Source: Sulfuricurvum sp.
Lineage (GTDB): Bacteria > Campylobacterota > Campylobacteria > Campylobacterales > Sulfurimonadaceae
NCBI GenBank assembly: GCA_030692765.1
Contig: JAUYUB010000006.1
Location: 186,001-250,000 of the forward strand
Direction: 5' to 3'
DNA: 64,000 nucleotides
Shown: positions 40,715-49,825 of the stretch, one piece after another
Layout of the letters: every line of letters starts with the position of its first letter
Numbering within the stretch: the stretch's first letter is position 1
Made by a program: the position numbers and the translations under genes
The notes under the pieces: generated by a model
What the model was told of the DNA's origin: nothing
Database searches by the model: none
The model's input: the letters and a program-made list of their open reading frames with translations, nothing else

Positions 40715-41616
40715 TAATGACTTCTTTGAATCACAGAGGTAATAATCGCACGCAGTGCCGCTTCATCGCCAATAACGCTCAACGCTTCATCGCAAAGTTC
40801 CTGTGCTCGTGCATAGGAACGTGCAATGATCCCATGCACACTCATCGCATTGGAAAGCCATTGTTTTTCTGAAGCCTCAAGCACTCTGCCATGGCATCCC
40901 ATAAGCTTCTCTTGGTCTGAGCTATCCAAAACATCATACAAATCCATGTAAGGTAATGTTGTCTTCCCCTCCACAAAATCATTCAATGCAGGTTTTCCCA
41001 AAGTTTCTTCATTTCCGATAATATCTAAAATATCATCCACAATTTGAAATGCCAACCCCAGATTTTTACCGTATAAACCATAAACGTGAGCATCTTTGCC
41101 TTCAAGTAACGCGGCACAATAGGCACAAGACTCAATGAGTGTCGCTGTTTTTAAATACAGCATTTTGAGATAAAGGTCACGATCCAGATTAAACGCTCTC
41201 CCCATCTCAACATCCATCATCTCGCCCACCGAGAGCTGGGTGACCGACTGTGATATCGTTCGGGCAATCTCAGGATCAAAAGCAGTCAAGGCACTGAAAG
41301 CTTTGGAATACAAAATATCCCCCAGCATGATCGCAACCTTACTGCCATGCGTTGCATTCACCGATTCTACACCACGGCGCAGCATCGCATCATCGATGAC
41401 ATCATCGTGCAATAAACTCGCCGCATGAATCAGCTCAACAATCGCACCCAATCGCGCGGCGTCAGGATGGGCAGGAGCAATGGTCAAAATTAACCTCGCA
41501 CGCAGACGCTTTCCACCTGATAGCTTTGAGAACAGCTGTGTTGCTTGCGGGAAATCAACTTCCTCTACAAGTTCACGAATAATGGTTTCGACACTTTCTA
41601 ACATCACAACAATCAC
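40714..41616 (-). CDS. Polyprenyl diphosphate synthase
   Basis: The 300-residue trans-prenyltransferase has both aspartate motifs: LLHDDVIDDAMLRRG near residue 70 and AFQIVDDILDIIG near 200, which bind Mg-diphosphate. KLSGGKRLRARL near residue 30 is the IPP-binding region. It most likely makes the long side chain of menaquinone, as an octaprenyl-type synthase (IspB-like), consistent with ubiD nearby. Chain length cannot be read with certainty. The start overlaps the small secreted-protein gene by four bases. Confidence 0.93.
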   Translation of the reverse strand: MIVVMLESVETIIRELVEEVDFPQATQLFSKLSGGKRLRARLILTIAPAHPDAARLGAIVELIHAASLLHDDVIDDAMLRRGVESVNATHGSKVAIMLGDILYSKAFSALTAFDPEIARTISQSVTQLSVGEMMDVEMGRAFNLDRDLYLKMLYLKTATLIESCAYCAALLEGKDAHVYGLYGKNLGLAFQIVDDILDIIGNEETLGKPALNDFVEGKTTLPYMDLYDVLDSSDQEKLMGCHGRVLEASEKQWLSNAMSVHGIIARSYARAQELCDEALSVIGDEAALRAIITSVIQRSH

Positions 41617-42017
41617 TTCTCCGTTAAATAATCCAACACTATTCGTTTCTCTTTGTCAAAGACCAAGAAATCAAACTGCGCTTTTTTGGCACCTTCGTCA
41701 AACTTTTTAAAAACAACAATCGCATACGCGGCATCTCTCTGGCTCTTCACTGCGGGAAGAAGCTGTTTTCGAAAACTTTGATTGCTGTATCCGGCATACA
41801 ACACATGCTGTCCCACAAACCGATCAAAGCTTTCATGAACGATCAAAGCTTTATCCGTATAAAGCGTCCATCGCCAAGAGAGCATTCGCTCCTGCCCTTC
41901 GCTTTTGATCATAATTTTGACCATCTCATCTTTTGCCACGTTAAACGTTTTCATTTCCCGCCATGGAGCCCCATGTAAAGTGAGAAATGCCATACAGAGC
42001 AAAAGTGCTTTAAACAT
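41613..42017 (-). CDS. Small exported protein of unknown function
   Basis: The 134-residue product has a signal peptide (MFKALLLCMAFLTLHGAP) and a compact beta-rich remainder (MLSWRWTLYTDKALIVHESFDRFV, in parts; YAIVVFKKFD; FDFLVFDKEK). I do not recognise a family. It is the first gene before the polyprenyl synthase, overlapping it by four bases. From memory C. jejuni has an exported hypothetical gene at the same position, so it may be conserved in the phylum. Its function is unknown. Confidence 0.78.
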   Translation of the reverse strand: MFKALLLCMAFLTLHGAPWREMKTFNVAKDEMVKIMIKSEGQERMLSWRWTLYTDKALIVHESFDRFVGQHVLYAGYSNQSFRKQLLPAVKSQRDAAYAIVVFKKFDEGAKKAQFDFLVFDKEKRIVLDYLTEK

Positions 42018-42089
42018 AATGGCGCAAGTATCCTCAATAGAGAAAATTAAAGGGGGATTATACCATCAGAAATCTTATTCCTTATTGGA

Positions 42090-42368
42090 CTAATACAACG
42101 TATCCAATATTTTGCTTTTGTACAACATCGTTTCTACTTTGGAATGGATGATGCGGTTTTCTTCTTTGAGGGCATCGTGTTCGCGGTTGAGGGTTGAAAT
42201 TTCTCTGCTTTTAAAATAGATTTGCGTCTGTATAAATATTTTAGGAAAAACAAAGATTAAAACAAGAAAAACCCCTACAAAGACATTGCGTAAAAAATGA
42301 ATCCCCATCGTATCATCGGGTACGATAATCTCCTGAGTCGCATCTAAAATATCGTATTTGTCACTCAT
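42090..42368 (-). CDS. FtsL-like bitopic membrane protein
   Basis: The 92-residue product has a short cytoplasmic N-terminus, one membrane helix (RNVFVGVFLVLIFVFPKIFI) at about 27-46 and a coiled coil after it (STLNREHDALKEENRIIHSK). This shape matches FtsL, which links FtsQ and FtsB at the division site. It sits ten bases after rsmH, the position of ftsL in the division and cell wall cluster of many bacteria. FtsL sequences diverge fast, so the call rests on shape and position rather than on motif identity. Confidence 0.68.
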   Translation of the reverse strand: MSDKYDILDATQEIIVPDDTMGIHFLRNVFVGVFLVLIFVFPKIFIQTQIYFKSREISTLNREHDALKEENRIIHSKVETMLYKSKILDTLY

Positions 42369-42377
42369 CTGTAAAAC

Positions 42378-43325
42378 CTATCTGTTTATCTGAAAAATTC
42401 GTAATTTTGCACTTCGGCTTCGCGAGTTTGCACGTAGTTCATCCTCTTGCGCACTCAAAGGCTTCTTGGTCATGACTTTGCCGATCGCATTGTTATTGCC
42501 GCACGTGCATCGCATCGCATCATCGGGGCAAATACAGTTTTTAGCCCATGTCGAAAAACGCTGTTTTACAATCCGATCTTCCAAAGAATGGAAAGTAATA
42601 ATCGCCACGCAAAGACGCTTTTGAGGTGCTTTATCAATCGCGTCCAGTAATCGTGTCAATTCACCTAGTTCATCATTGACTTCGATACGAATCGCTTGCA
42701 TCACCAAGGTCGATGGATGAATTTTCTTACCCCTTGGCATCAAATGAAAAATAGCATCGGAAAGCTGTTTTGCCGATTCAAACGGACGTTTTTGAACAAT
42801 GGTTTGCGCTACTTGTTTCGCATTGGTCACTTCACCATATTCGCGTAAAATATATTCTAAAGCACTTCGCGAATACTCATTGACCACTTCACTGGCACAC
42901 AAAGACGCGTCAGGGTTCATCCGCATGTCAAGCGTATCGCTTTCATACGAAAACCCGCGCTCTCTCACATCAAGCTGAAGTGATGATACCCCTATATCGG
43001 CCAAAATCCCACAAACTTGATCCCCATACTCATTCAAAAGACTCTGGGCAACCGCTGAAAAACGCCCCTGCCGAATGCTAACACGATCTCCATAGGACTC
43101 CAAACGCTGGGTTGAAAAAGCAATCGCCGTAGGGTCTTGGTCAATCCCTATTAAATGCCGTTTTTCATTGGCATCCAATAACAAAGAGGTATGTCCGCCA
43201 TATCCAAGCGTACAGTCAATAATAATCCCCTCATCACACGCACTAAATGCTTCTGTCACTTCGCGATACAAAACAGGAATATGAGGGGATTTTTGCACAG
43301 GTCTGCCTTCTGGATTTAGTGCCAT
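42378..43325 (-). CDS. rsmH: 16S rRNA (cytosine-1402-N4) methyltransferase
   Basis: The 315-residue enzyme has the N-terminal HIPVLYREV motif, the SAM-binding DCTLGYGGHTSLLLD near residue 38, ADIGVSSLQLD near 110 and the family-specific RGFSYESDTLDMRMN. The insertion domain and C-terminal ITFHSLEDRIVKQRF are present. It modifies the decoding centre of the ribosome. It lies between bioA and the FtsL-like gene. In C. jejuni the same gene is near ftsA and ftsZ. Confidence 0.97.
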   Translation of the reverse strand: MALNPEGRPVQKSPHIPVLYREVTEAFSACDEGIIIDCTLGYGGHTSLLLDANEKRHLIGIDQDPTAIAFSTQRLESYGDRVSIRQGRFSAVAQSLLNEYGDQVCGILADIGVSSLQLDVRERGFSYESDTLDMRMNPDASLCASEVVNEYSRSALEYILREYGEVTNAKQVAQTIVQKRPFESAKQLSDAIFHLMPRGKKIHPSTLVMQAIRIEVNDELGELTRLLDAIDKAPQKRLCVAIITFHSLEDRIVKQRFSTWAKNCICPDDAMRCTCGNNNAIGKVMTKKPLSAQEDELRANSRSRSAKLRIFQINR

Positions 43326-43327
43326 TA

Positions 43328-44629
43328 TTATAACGTCAACTCGTTTAAAGCGCTCTCTATCGCATCAAAAATACAACCCAGTTCTTCCACAGTAATAATA
43401 TAAGGGGGCATCACGTAAATCACACTTCCCAAAGGACGTATCAATATTCCGTTCGCCAGACAATGGCGATGGATTTGCACACCAATACGTTTAGCAGCGT
43501 CAAATCCTTGTAACTCAATAACACCGATCATACCGCACTGGCGTATCTCTTTGACTTCTTTACGTGAAACAAACCGTTTCAGCCCATCATTAATTGCTGA
43601 TGCAAGCCGATGATTGGCTTCAATGACCTTATCTTTTTCAAACAGATCCAGCGTTGCGTTAGCGGCCGCGCATGCCAATGCATTTCCCGTGTAACTGTGT
43701 GAATGTAAAAAAGAGCGATACGGATTGTAATCGCAATAGAATTCGCCGTAAATTGACTCAGTCGTCATAACAACCGACAGAGGTAAATAACCGCCGGTAA
43801 GCCCTTTTGAGAGAACTAGAAAGTCAGGTGTTATATCCGCTTGCTCACATGCGAACAAGGTGCCGGTGCGTCCAAATCCGACCATTACTTCATCGGCAAT
43901 AAAATGAATTCCATACTCTGTGCATAAACGTTTGGCTTGAGTCAGATACGAAGGATGGTACATCACCATCCCCCCTGCTCCTTGTACTAACGGTTCCACA
44001 ATCAGCGCCGCTATTTCATGACTTTTCTCTTTTAACAATTTTTCAAAATGAGAAACAGCTTCTTGTGCGGCTTGAATTGATTGATCAATCGGACAAGGTG
44101 TTTGAACGGAACGAATCAATAATGGCTCATATGTCTCCTTATAGAGTGCAACATCCCCTACCGAAAGAGCTCCCAGAGTTTCACCATGGTAACTGTTTGA
44201 CAATGAAACAAACAGCCCTTTCTCCTTGCCTTGATTTCGATGCGCGTGATAACTCATTTTAAGGGCAACTTCAACAGCACTGGAACCATTATCGGCATAA
44301 AAACAACGCGTTAACCCCTCAGGTGCCAATCCCACCAATCGCTCAGAAAGATCAACAATACCTTCATGTGTAAATCCGGCTAAAATCACATGTTCCAGCG
44401 TATCCAGCTGTTCTTTGACTTTATTATTTATATAAGGATTTGAATGACCAAAAAGATTGACCCACCAACTGCTAATACCATCAATATAGTAATTTCCTTC
44501 AAAATCTTCTAAATAAACACCCTTTCCTTTTGCAATAGGAATAATGGGAAACGTTTCATGATCCTTCATCTGCGTGCACGGATGCCACAATACGTTCATA
44601 TCTCGATTTGAAATGTGCTGATTTGTCAT
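43328..44629 (-). CDS. bioA: Adenosylmethionine-8-amino-7-oxononanoate aminotransferase
   Basis: The 433-residue PLP enzyme makes 7,8-diaminopelargonate in biotin synthesis. It has the BioA-type start (WHPCTQMKDHE), YIDGISSWWVNLFGHSNP near 48, ADEVMVGFGRTGTLFACE near 245, and the PLP lysine in LVLSKGLTGGYLPLS near 275. It is divergent from the PpiD-like gene and two bases from rsmH, which suggests co-transcription with rsmH. No other bio gene is in the window. Confidence 0.96.
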   Translation of the reverse strand: MTNQHISNRDMNVLWHPCTQMKDHETFPIIPIAKGKGVYLEDFEGNYYIDGISSWWVNLFGHSNPYINNKVKEQLDTLEHVILAGFTHEGIVDLSERLVGLAPEGLTRCFYADNGSSAVEVALKMSYHAHRNQGKEKGLFVSLSNSYHGETLGALSVGDVALYKETYEPLLIRSVQTPCPIDQSIQAAQEAVSHFEKLLKEKSHEIAALIVEPLVQGAGGMVMYHPSYLTQAKRLCTEYGIHFIADEVMVGFGRTGTLFACEQADITPDFLVLSKGLTGGYLPLSVVMTTESIYGEFYCDYNPYRSFLHSHSYTGNALACAAANATLDLFEKDKVIEANHRLASAINDGLKRFVSRKEVKEIRQCGMIGVIELQGFDAAKRIGVQIHRHCLANGILIRPLGSVIYVMPPYIITVEELGCIFDAIESALNELTL

Positions 44630-44770
44630 ATTTTTCCTTATTGACTACAAATTTAGGCTTTAATACGCTAACAACCGTTATAGTAGTTCACTATTCATCG
44701 AAGTTTAATGGTAAAAGCAATAAAATATCCAAATTCTACACTATTAAATGAATTAAAGGCCCACATAATC

Positions 44771-46105
44771 ATGATTACTTGGATGCAACACCACCGCAAA
44801 TACCTCGTTGTTACAATTTGGATTTCTACAATCGCCTTTATTGGGGCTGGATTTGTGGGATGGGGTCAATACAGTTATGGAGACAAAGCCAGTGCCGTTG
44901 CGCAAGTTGGCGATGTCGCCATCACGACAGAAGAACTTCAAAAGACTTATTCCAATCTCTTCAACCAATACAATCAGCTTTTCCAAGGAAAACTGGATGA
45001 AAAGCAAGCGCAACAATTCGGATTACAGCGTCAAGCGCTAAAGACCCTTGTCGATCAGGCATTAATAATAAATCTTGCCCAAAGCTACCGTATCACAGTT
45101 AGTGACAAAGAACTTTTCGATGTCATTAAAAATCAACAAGCTTTTTATAAAGGCGGTTCATTTGACAAAGAGACGTATGCAGCTGTACTGGGACAAAACC
45201 GTTTGACGATCAAAGAGTATGAAACCGCTATGCGCAAAGAGCTTCTCATCCAAAAAACTCTTTACCTTTTTACTCCGGCTGCCAGAACATTTGAAACTGA
45301 CACCATTGCATCAGCACAGGGTGTTGCCGATAAAATCGAATACAAACTGTTGACTCCTGATGCTGTTACAATCGCTTCTGATGAAGCAGGCACTAAAGCC
45401 TATTGGGTAAAACACCAAAGTGAATTTAAAAAAGAGGCTTCTTACAATCTCTCCATTATCCACATGGGAGCACAAGCCAGTCAAAATGATGCCCTTCGTC
45501 GTTACATTGATTTCAAAAAAGGGACGCTTACCCCTTCTGAAAATCTCACCAAGACAACCGTATCAGCTCCAAACAACCTTTTTGCTCCTGAAATATTCAA
45601 AGAAATCACCGAATTGACAACTCAAAAACCTTTCTTGAAACCACGTAAGATAGGTGACGAGTTCGTAATTGTGAAATTGGATGCTTTTAATCCTGCTGCG
45701 AGTAAAACTTATGAAGAAGCAAAAGCAGAAGCTAACGCAGGTTATATTAATGAGATGAAGAAAAGCAAACTTCAAGAGTTAGCTCAAAACAGTTATAAAA
45801 CATTTAGCGGGAATGTAAGTGATTTCATCATGCACACGCAAACAACAGCTTTAAGCGGGTTGTCGGCTGCTGAATCCGCTGAATTTATTGACAAATTGTT
45901 TGCCAGCAAACAAAAACAAGGGTTTTTGACATTGAAAAGCGGAAATGCAATTCTCTATAACGTTTTGGAACAAAAGTTGCTTCAAGATAAGACAGTAGCT
46001 GAAGAGAATACCGCGATGAAGCTAAAAGGAAATTTGCTCAATCAAAAGCTGATGAAAATGCTTGAGACTAAATATCCAGTAAAAATTTATGCAGAGGGGA
46101 TCTGA
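44771..46105 (+). CDS. PpiD/SurA-like membrane-anchored periplasmic chaperone
   Basis: The product is about 444 residues. It has one N-terminal membrane helix (KYLVVTIWISTIAFIGAGFVG) and a SurA_N-type helical domain (AITTEELQKTYSNLFNQYNQ, then LVDQALIINLAQSY). The later part (about 215-330) matches the divergent rotamase region of PpiD only weakly, so isomerase activity is uncertain. It probably helps fold exported proteins. Earlier in-frame starts from 44708 give a hydrophilic extension before the membrane helix, so ATG 44771 is preferred. It lies two bases before ftsA, as in C. jejuni. Confidence 0.85.
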   Translation: MITWMQHHRKYLVVTIWISTIAFIGAGFVGWGQYSYGDKASAVAQVGDVAITTEELQKTYSNLFNQYNQLFQGKLDEKQAQQFGLQRQALKTLVDQALIINLAQSYRITVSDKELFDVIKNQQAFYKGGSFDKETYAAVLGQNRLTIKEYETAMRKELLIQKTLYLFTPAARTFETDTIASAQGVADKIEYKLLTPDAVTIASDEAGTKAYWVKHQSEFKKEASYNLSIIHMGAQASQNDALRRYIDFKKGTLTPSENLTKTTVSAPNNLFAPEIFKEITELTTQKPFLKPRKIGDEFVIVKLDAFNPAASKTYEEAKAEANAGYINEMKKSKLQELAQNSYKTFSGNVSDFIMHTQTTALSGLSAAESAEFIDKLFASKQKQGFLTLKSGNAILYNVLEQKLLQDKTVAEENTAMKLKGNLLNQKLMKMLETKYPVKIYAEGI

Positions 46106-46107
46106 TT

Positions 46108-47523
46108 TTGAAACGAACGGTTTTAGCTATCGATATCGGTTCGACAAAAGTCTGTGCCATAATCGCCGAAATAGACGATGACAACAGCGCTCAGATAATC
46201 GGTGCAGGTATTTCAAAAGCACAAGGACTTCGTAAAGGAAGTATCACTAATATCGAGCTTGCTTCCAAATCGATCAAAAGTGCTCTTAATGATGCCAGAC
46301 GTGTTGCCGGAACAGACATTAAAACAGCCATTGTTACGATCTCGGGAGCCTACACCAAGAGCATCAATTCAAGCGGAATCGTTAATGTCCCAAATAAAGA
46401 AATAACGCTCAAAGAGATTAACCGTGTTATGCACACCTCTTTGTACAATGCCAATATTCCCAATGAGTTTGAAGTACTTCATGCGCTTCCTTATAATTTC
46501 AAAGTTGACGATCAAGATTTTATCGAAGATCCTCTTGGTATGAATGCTGCCCGTTTAGAAGTAGAAACGCATATTATTACCACCCAAAAATCAAACCTCA
46601 ATAATTTACGCAAAGCGGTAAAAGCTGCAGGTGTCGATGTGGAGAGCGTAGTACTCAGCGGATACGCATCTGCAATCGCTGTGTTAAATCTGGATGAAAA
46701 AGAACTCGGTGCCGCTGTTGTCGATATGGGCGGAAATACGAGTAACATTGTTATTCATGCAGGACATGCTATCCGCTATAACGACTTTTTAGGTGTGGGT
46801 TCAAATCACATCACGAATGATCTATCCATGGCTCTGCACACTCCGTTACAAACAGCAGATAATGTCAAAATGAACTACGGTTCTCTTTATGCCCCAAGCA
46901 ATGACCTTATCGAACTTCCGGTTATCGGTGATGAAACATCTACGCATGAAGTGTCTCTGGAAGTAGTACATAACGTCATCTATGCACGTGTTGAAGAGAC
47001 CCTTATGATCATTGCTCAATCGATTGAGAAAAGCGGTCTAAAAGATCAAATGGGTGCCGGTATCGTTCTCACCGGAGGCTTTACTAAAATCGAAGGCTTA
47101 CGTGAGCTCGCAGTTGCCATTCTCGACAACATGCCTGTACGACTCGCAAAGCCATCTGATATGGGAGGATTGTTTGATACCCTTCGTGATCCTTCCTATT
47201 CGGGTGCTGTTGGACTAATCAAATATTCAGCCGGCGAATATACACCGTATGAAATTGATGTCAACAAAAAAATGCGTCATGCCGGTGAAGAGGCAGCTCC
47301 TTATGAAGCACCAATCATGGAAGAAGAGCTCGAAGATCTAGAATCAACTGCGTTTCCTTCAACGCCTTCTTCTACAGCATCCAAAATTACTGTTCCAAAA
47401 AGTGACCCTAAAGCGAAATCTGAACCATCCAAGATGGTCAATATCGCTTCAAACTCACACCCAAAAGACCAAGAACCCAATCCAATTTCCAAGTTTTGGA
47501 ATTGGGCAACCCAATTATTTTAA
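46108..47523 (+). CDS. ftsA: Cell division protein FtsA
   Basis: The 471-residue actin-like protein anchors the Z-ring to the membrane. It has the phosphate-1 motif LAIDIGSTKVCAIIAEID at the start, the SHS2-type 1C insertion (about 85-165), phosphate-2 VVDMGGNTSNIVIH near 210 and GIVLTGGFTKIEGL near 320. After an acidic, Ser/Pro-rich linker (about 390-455) it ends with an amphipathic helix (KFWNWATQLF) that would bind the membrane. The start is TTG with GAGGGGA eight bases upstream, and no other start fits. FtsZ follows after 18 bases. Confidence 0.96.
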   Translation: MKRTVLAIDIGSTKVCAIIAEIDDDNSAQIIGAGISKAQGLRKGSITNIELASKSIKSALNDARRVAGTDIKTAIVTISGAYTKSINSSGIVNVPNKEITLKEINRVMHTSLYNANIPNEFEVLHALPYNFKVDDQDFIEDPLGMNAARLEVETHIITTQKSNLNNLRKAVKAAGVDVESVVLSGYASAIAVLNLDEKELGAAVVDMGGNTSNIVIHAGHAIRYNDFLGVGSNHITNDLSMALHTPLQTADNVKMNYGSLYAPSNDLIELPVIGDETSTHEVSLEVVHNVIYARVEETLMIIAQSIEKSGLKDQMGAGIVLTGGFTKIEGLRELAVAILDNMPVRLAKPSDMGGLFDTLRDPSYSGAVGLIKYSAGEYTPYEIDVNKKMRHAGEEAAPYEAPIMEEELEDLESTAFPSTPSSTASKITVPKSDPKAKSEPSKMVNIASNSHPKDQEPNPISKFWNWATQLF

Positions 47524-47541
47524 ACACATCAAGGAGCAAGC

Positions 47542-48672
47542 ATGGAACCATTTTCAATCAATGAATCATCAACATTAACCGGAGCAAGAATCGTAGCAGT
47601 CGGTGTCGGCGGCGGCGGCGGAAACATGATCGGCTATATGCTAAAAGAGGAAATTCCTGGAATTGAACTCATTATAGCAAACACTGATGCGCAAGTATTA
47701 GAGCAAGGGTCTGCTGCAATCAAGATTCAATTAGGTGCAAAACTCACAAAGGGCTTGGGTGCAGGGATGAAGCCTGAAGTCGGTAAAGAATCAGCGATTG
47801 AAAGTTACGAAGACTTACGTCGTGCACTTGAGGGTGCGGATATCGTTTTTGTTGCTGCCGGTTTGGGCGGTGGTACAGGAACAGGTGCTGCACCTATTAT
47901 CGCTAAGATTGCAAAAGAAGTCGGTGCATTGACCATTGCTGTTGTCACCAAGCCTTTCTCTTTTGAAGGTCGTAAACGTCTTAAACTTGCTGAAGAGGGT
48001 CTTGAAGAACTCAAAAATGAGTCCGATTCTATCGTTGTTATTCCAAACGATAAACTTCTTTCTATTATTGATCCGAAACTTGGGATCAAAGACAGTTTTA
48101 AAATCGTTGACAGTGTACTTGCTCGTGCTGTTAGCGGTACATCGGGTGTAATCTTAGCCAGCGGTGAAAATGACATCAACCTTGACTTTGCTGACTTGCG
48201 TACTGTTATGAGTCACCGTGGCCTTGCGCTCATGGGTGTTGGTGAGTATAAAGGGGACAATGCTGCCTACGAAGCGATCAAAAATGCTATCGAGTCTCCA
48301 TTGTTGGATAATATGTCTATCAACGGTGCCCTTGGCGTATTGGTACACTTCAATATGCACCCTGAGTTTCCGTTTATGGAACTTAGTGCTGCGATGGAAG
48401 TCGTTCAAAAAAGTGTGGATGAAAGTGCTGAAGTTATTTTCGGTACGACAACGGATGAAACTCTTGCCCTTGATTTTATCCGTATCACCCTTGTAGCTAC
48501 TGGTTTTGAGAAAAAAGCCGCGCAAGGTATCAATAACTGCGAATTTGAAAACAAAGAGGCAGCTTCTGCTAAACCACGTGTTGTTGTTCGTGCTGCAGCT
48601 ATGGTATCTAATGGTGATTACAGTGAAGACTTCTTGGATGTTCCGACGTTTATGCGTCAGCAAAAAGACTAA
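47542..48672 (+). CDS. ftsZ: Cell division protein FtsZ
   Basis: The 376-residue tubulin-like GTPase forms the Z-ring. It has the N-terminal nucleotide-binding GVGGGGGNMIGYM, the tubulin signature GLGGGTGTGAAPIIA near residue 110, the T7-loop region with NDINLDFADLRTVM, and the C-terminal FtsA-binding peptide LDVPTFMRQQ. The glycine-rich start with five Gly in a row and the short linker are typical of Campylobacterota. AAGGAGC precedes the ATG. Confidence 0.98.
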   Translation: MEPFSINESSTLTGARIVAVGVGGGGGNMIGYMLKEEIPGIELIIANTDAQVLEQGSAAIKIQLGAKLTKGLGAGMKPEVGKESAIESYEDLRRALEGADIVFVAAGLGGGTGTGAAPIIAKIAKEVGALTIAVVTKPFSFEGRKRLKLAEEGLEELKNESDSIVVIPNDKLLSIIDPKLGIKDSFKIVDSVLARAVSGTSGVILASGENDINLDFADLRTVMSHRGLALMGVGEYKGDNAAYEAIKNAIESPLLDNMSINGALGVLVHFNMHPEFPFMELSAAMEVVQKSVDESAEVIFGTTTDETLALDFIRITLVATGFEKKAAQGINNCEFENKEAASAKPRVVVRAAAMVSNGDYSEDFLDVPTFMRQQKD

Positions 48673-48684
48673 TTCCACATTTAC

Positions 48685-48975
48685 ATGCTCTCCTTTGACA
48701 CGCTCATAAAGGCCAAAACGCTCCTTGGCCTAAGTGATCGAGTCACCCTTTCCGAAATAAAATCCCGTTATAAAATGATGATGAAACAATGGCATCCTGA
48801 CAAACACCCTGATGATCTGCAAACCGCTCACGCAATGAGCACACAGATCAATGAAGCGTATGCCATCATCCTCGAGTACTGCTCCAAATACGAATTTAAT
48901 TTTGATGAGAATCATTTAAAAGAGAAAACCATCACCCCGCAAGAGTGGTGGGCAAAACGGTTTGGGGGAAGATAG
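48685..48975 (+). CDS. Small J-domain protein
   Basis: The 96-residue product is almost only a J domain: LSEIKSRYKMMMKQWHPDKHPD with the HPD motif near residue 38 (given in part), and helix III MSTQINEAYAIILEY. It should stimulate the ATPase of a DnaK-type chaperone. There is no Gly/Phe-rich or zinc region, so it is not DnaJ itself. The C-terminal tail (TPQEWWAKRFGGR) is conserved-looking. It starts 12 bases after ftsZ and may be co-transcribed with it. Confidence 0.85.
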   Translation: MLSFDTLIKAKTLLGLSDRVTLSEIKSRYKMMMKQWHPDKHPDDLQTAHAMSTQINEAYAIILEYCSKYEFNFDENHLKEKTITPQEWWAKRFGGR

Positions 48976-49072
48976 TATATGTAAAAGTGCAGTTAACTGC
49001 ACACGAGCATTGCGCTGAGCAAAACCCAGTGTTAACGTAGCCAAAATGGAACGTGTTCTATTGGCGTTAGGA
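48976..49072. other. Unexplained intergenic segment with a perfect palindrome
   Basis: Between the convergent J-domain and ABC genes lies a 16-base perfect palindrome (GTGCAGTTAACTGCAC, 48987-49002), followed by a second GTTAAC at about 49033. No T-run follows the palindrome in either direction, so it is not a typical terminator. It may be a bidirectional terminator of another type or a protein site. Confidence 0.4.
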
Positions 49073-49825
49073 TCAATGAAATGCTATAGGACCATTTGAA
49101 CGTGCATTAATAAACTGTTGTACTACTTCGTTGGGTGAGTTAAGAAAAGACTCTTTATCCCCTGCCGCAACGATCACTCCATCAAATAACATCGCATAGT
49201 TATCCCCTGCTTTGAAACTCTCTGCAATATCATGACTGATGAGTACGGAGGTCATACCAATCTCATCACGCAAGCGGCAAATCATCTGGGTAATAAAGTC
49301 ACTCGTTACAGGATCAAGCCCGGAAGTAGGCTCATCGTACAAAATTATCTCCGGTTCCAGTGCAAGGGTACGAGCAAGTCCTACACGCTTGCGCATCCCT
49401 CCGCTGAGTTCTTCGGGATACAAGGATTTTACAATGCTAGGATCCAAACCAACCATTGTGAGTTTTTCATCAATTTTATAATCAAGTTCTTTTTGAATCA
49501 GCTGCTGATGCTCAACCATTGGGAATGCAACATTATCCCGAATATTCATACTGTCAAACAATGCACCACTTTGAAATAAAAAACCGATTTTTTTGCGAAT
49601 TTCGCGTAACGTCGCCTCATCTGCATGATCAATACGGGTCCCTTTATAACTGATCGTTCCACTATCAGCTCTTAGCAACCCTACCATATGTTTGATAATC
49701 GTTGATTTTCCACCGCCCGATACGCCGAAAATCACCGTTGTTTTCCCCTGCTCTATCTCTAGATTAACCCCGCGCAAGATCTCCCGTTTTCCAAAACTTT
49801 TGGTGACATTTTCAAAACGAATCAT
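49073..49825 (-). CDS. ABC transporter ATP-binding protein, MlaF-like
   Basis: The product is about 250 residues, starting MIRFENVTKSFGKREIL. Walker A is GVSGGGKSTIIKHM near residue 37, the signature LSGGMRKRVGLARTLALEP near 138, and Walker B EIILYDEPTSGLDPV near 158. The wording of these motifs is that of MlaF, the ATPase of lipid-transporting MCE systems, but no MlaE permease or MlaD gene is next to it. ATG 49825 is used because it overlaps the stop of the upstream membrane-protein gene by four bases. The call as an ABC ATPase is firm; the lipid role is inference. Confidence 0.9.
   Translation of the reverse strand: MIRFENVTKSFGKREILRGVNLEIEQGKTTVIFGVSGGGKSTIIKHMVGLLRADSGTISYKGTRIDHADEATLREIRKKIGFLFQSGALFDSMNIRDNVAFPMVEHQQLIQKELDYKIDEKLTMVGLDPSIVKSLYPEELSGGMRKRVGLARTLALEPEIILYDEPTSGLDPVTSDFITQMICRLRDEIGMTSVLISHDIAESFKAGDNYAMLFDGVIVAAGDKESFLNSPNEVVQQFINARSNGPIAFH

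Noticed and set aside
49003-49072. A minus-strand frame just beyond the ABC gene that reads like DPNANRTRSILATL
   Set aside because: It has no start codon or ribosome site, begins after the ABC stop in another frame, and continues antisense into the J-domain gene. Chance is the better explanation.
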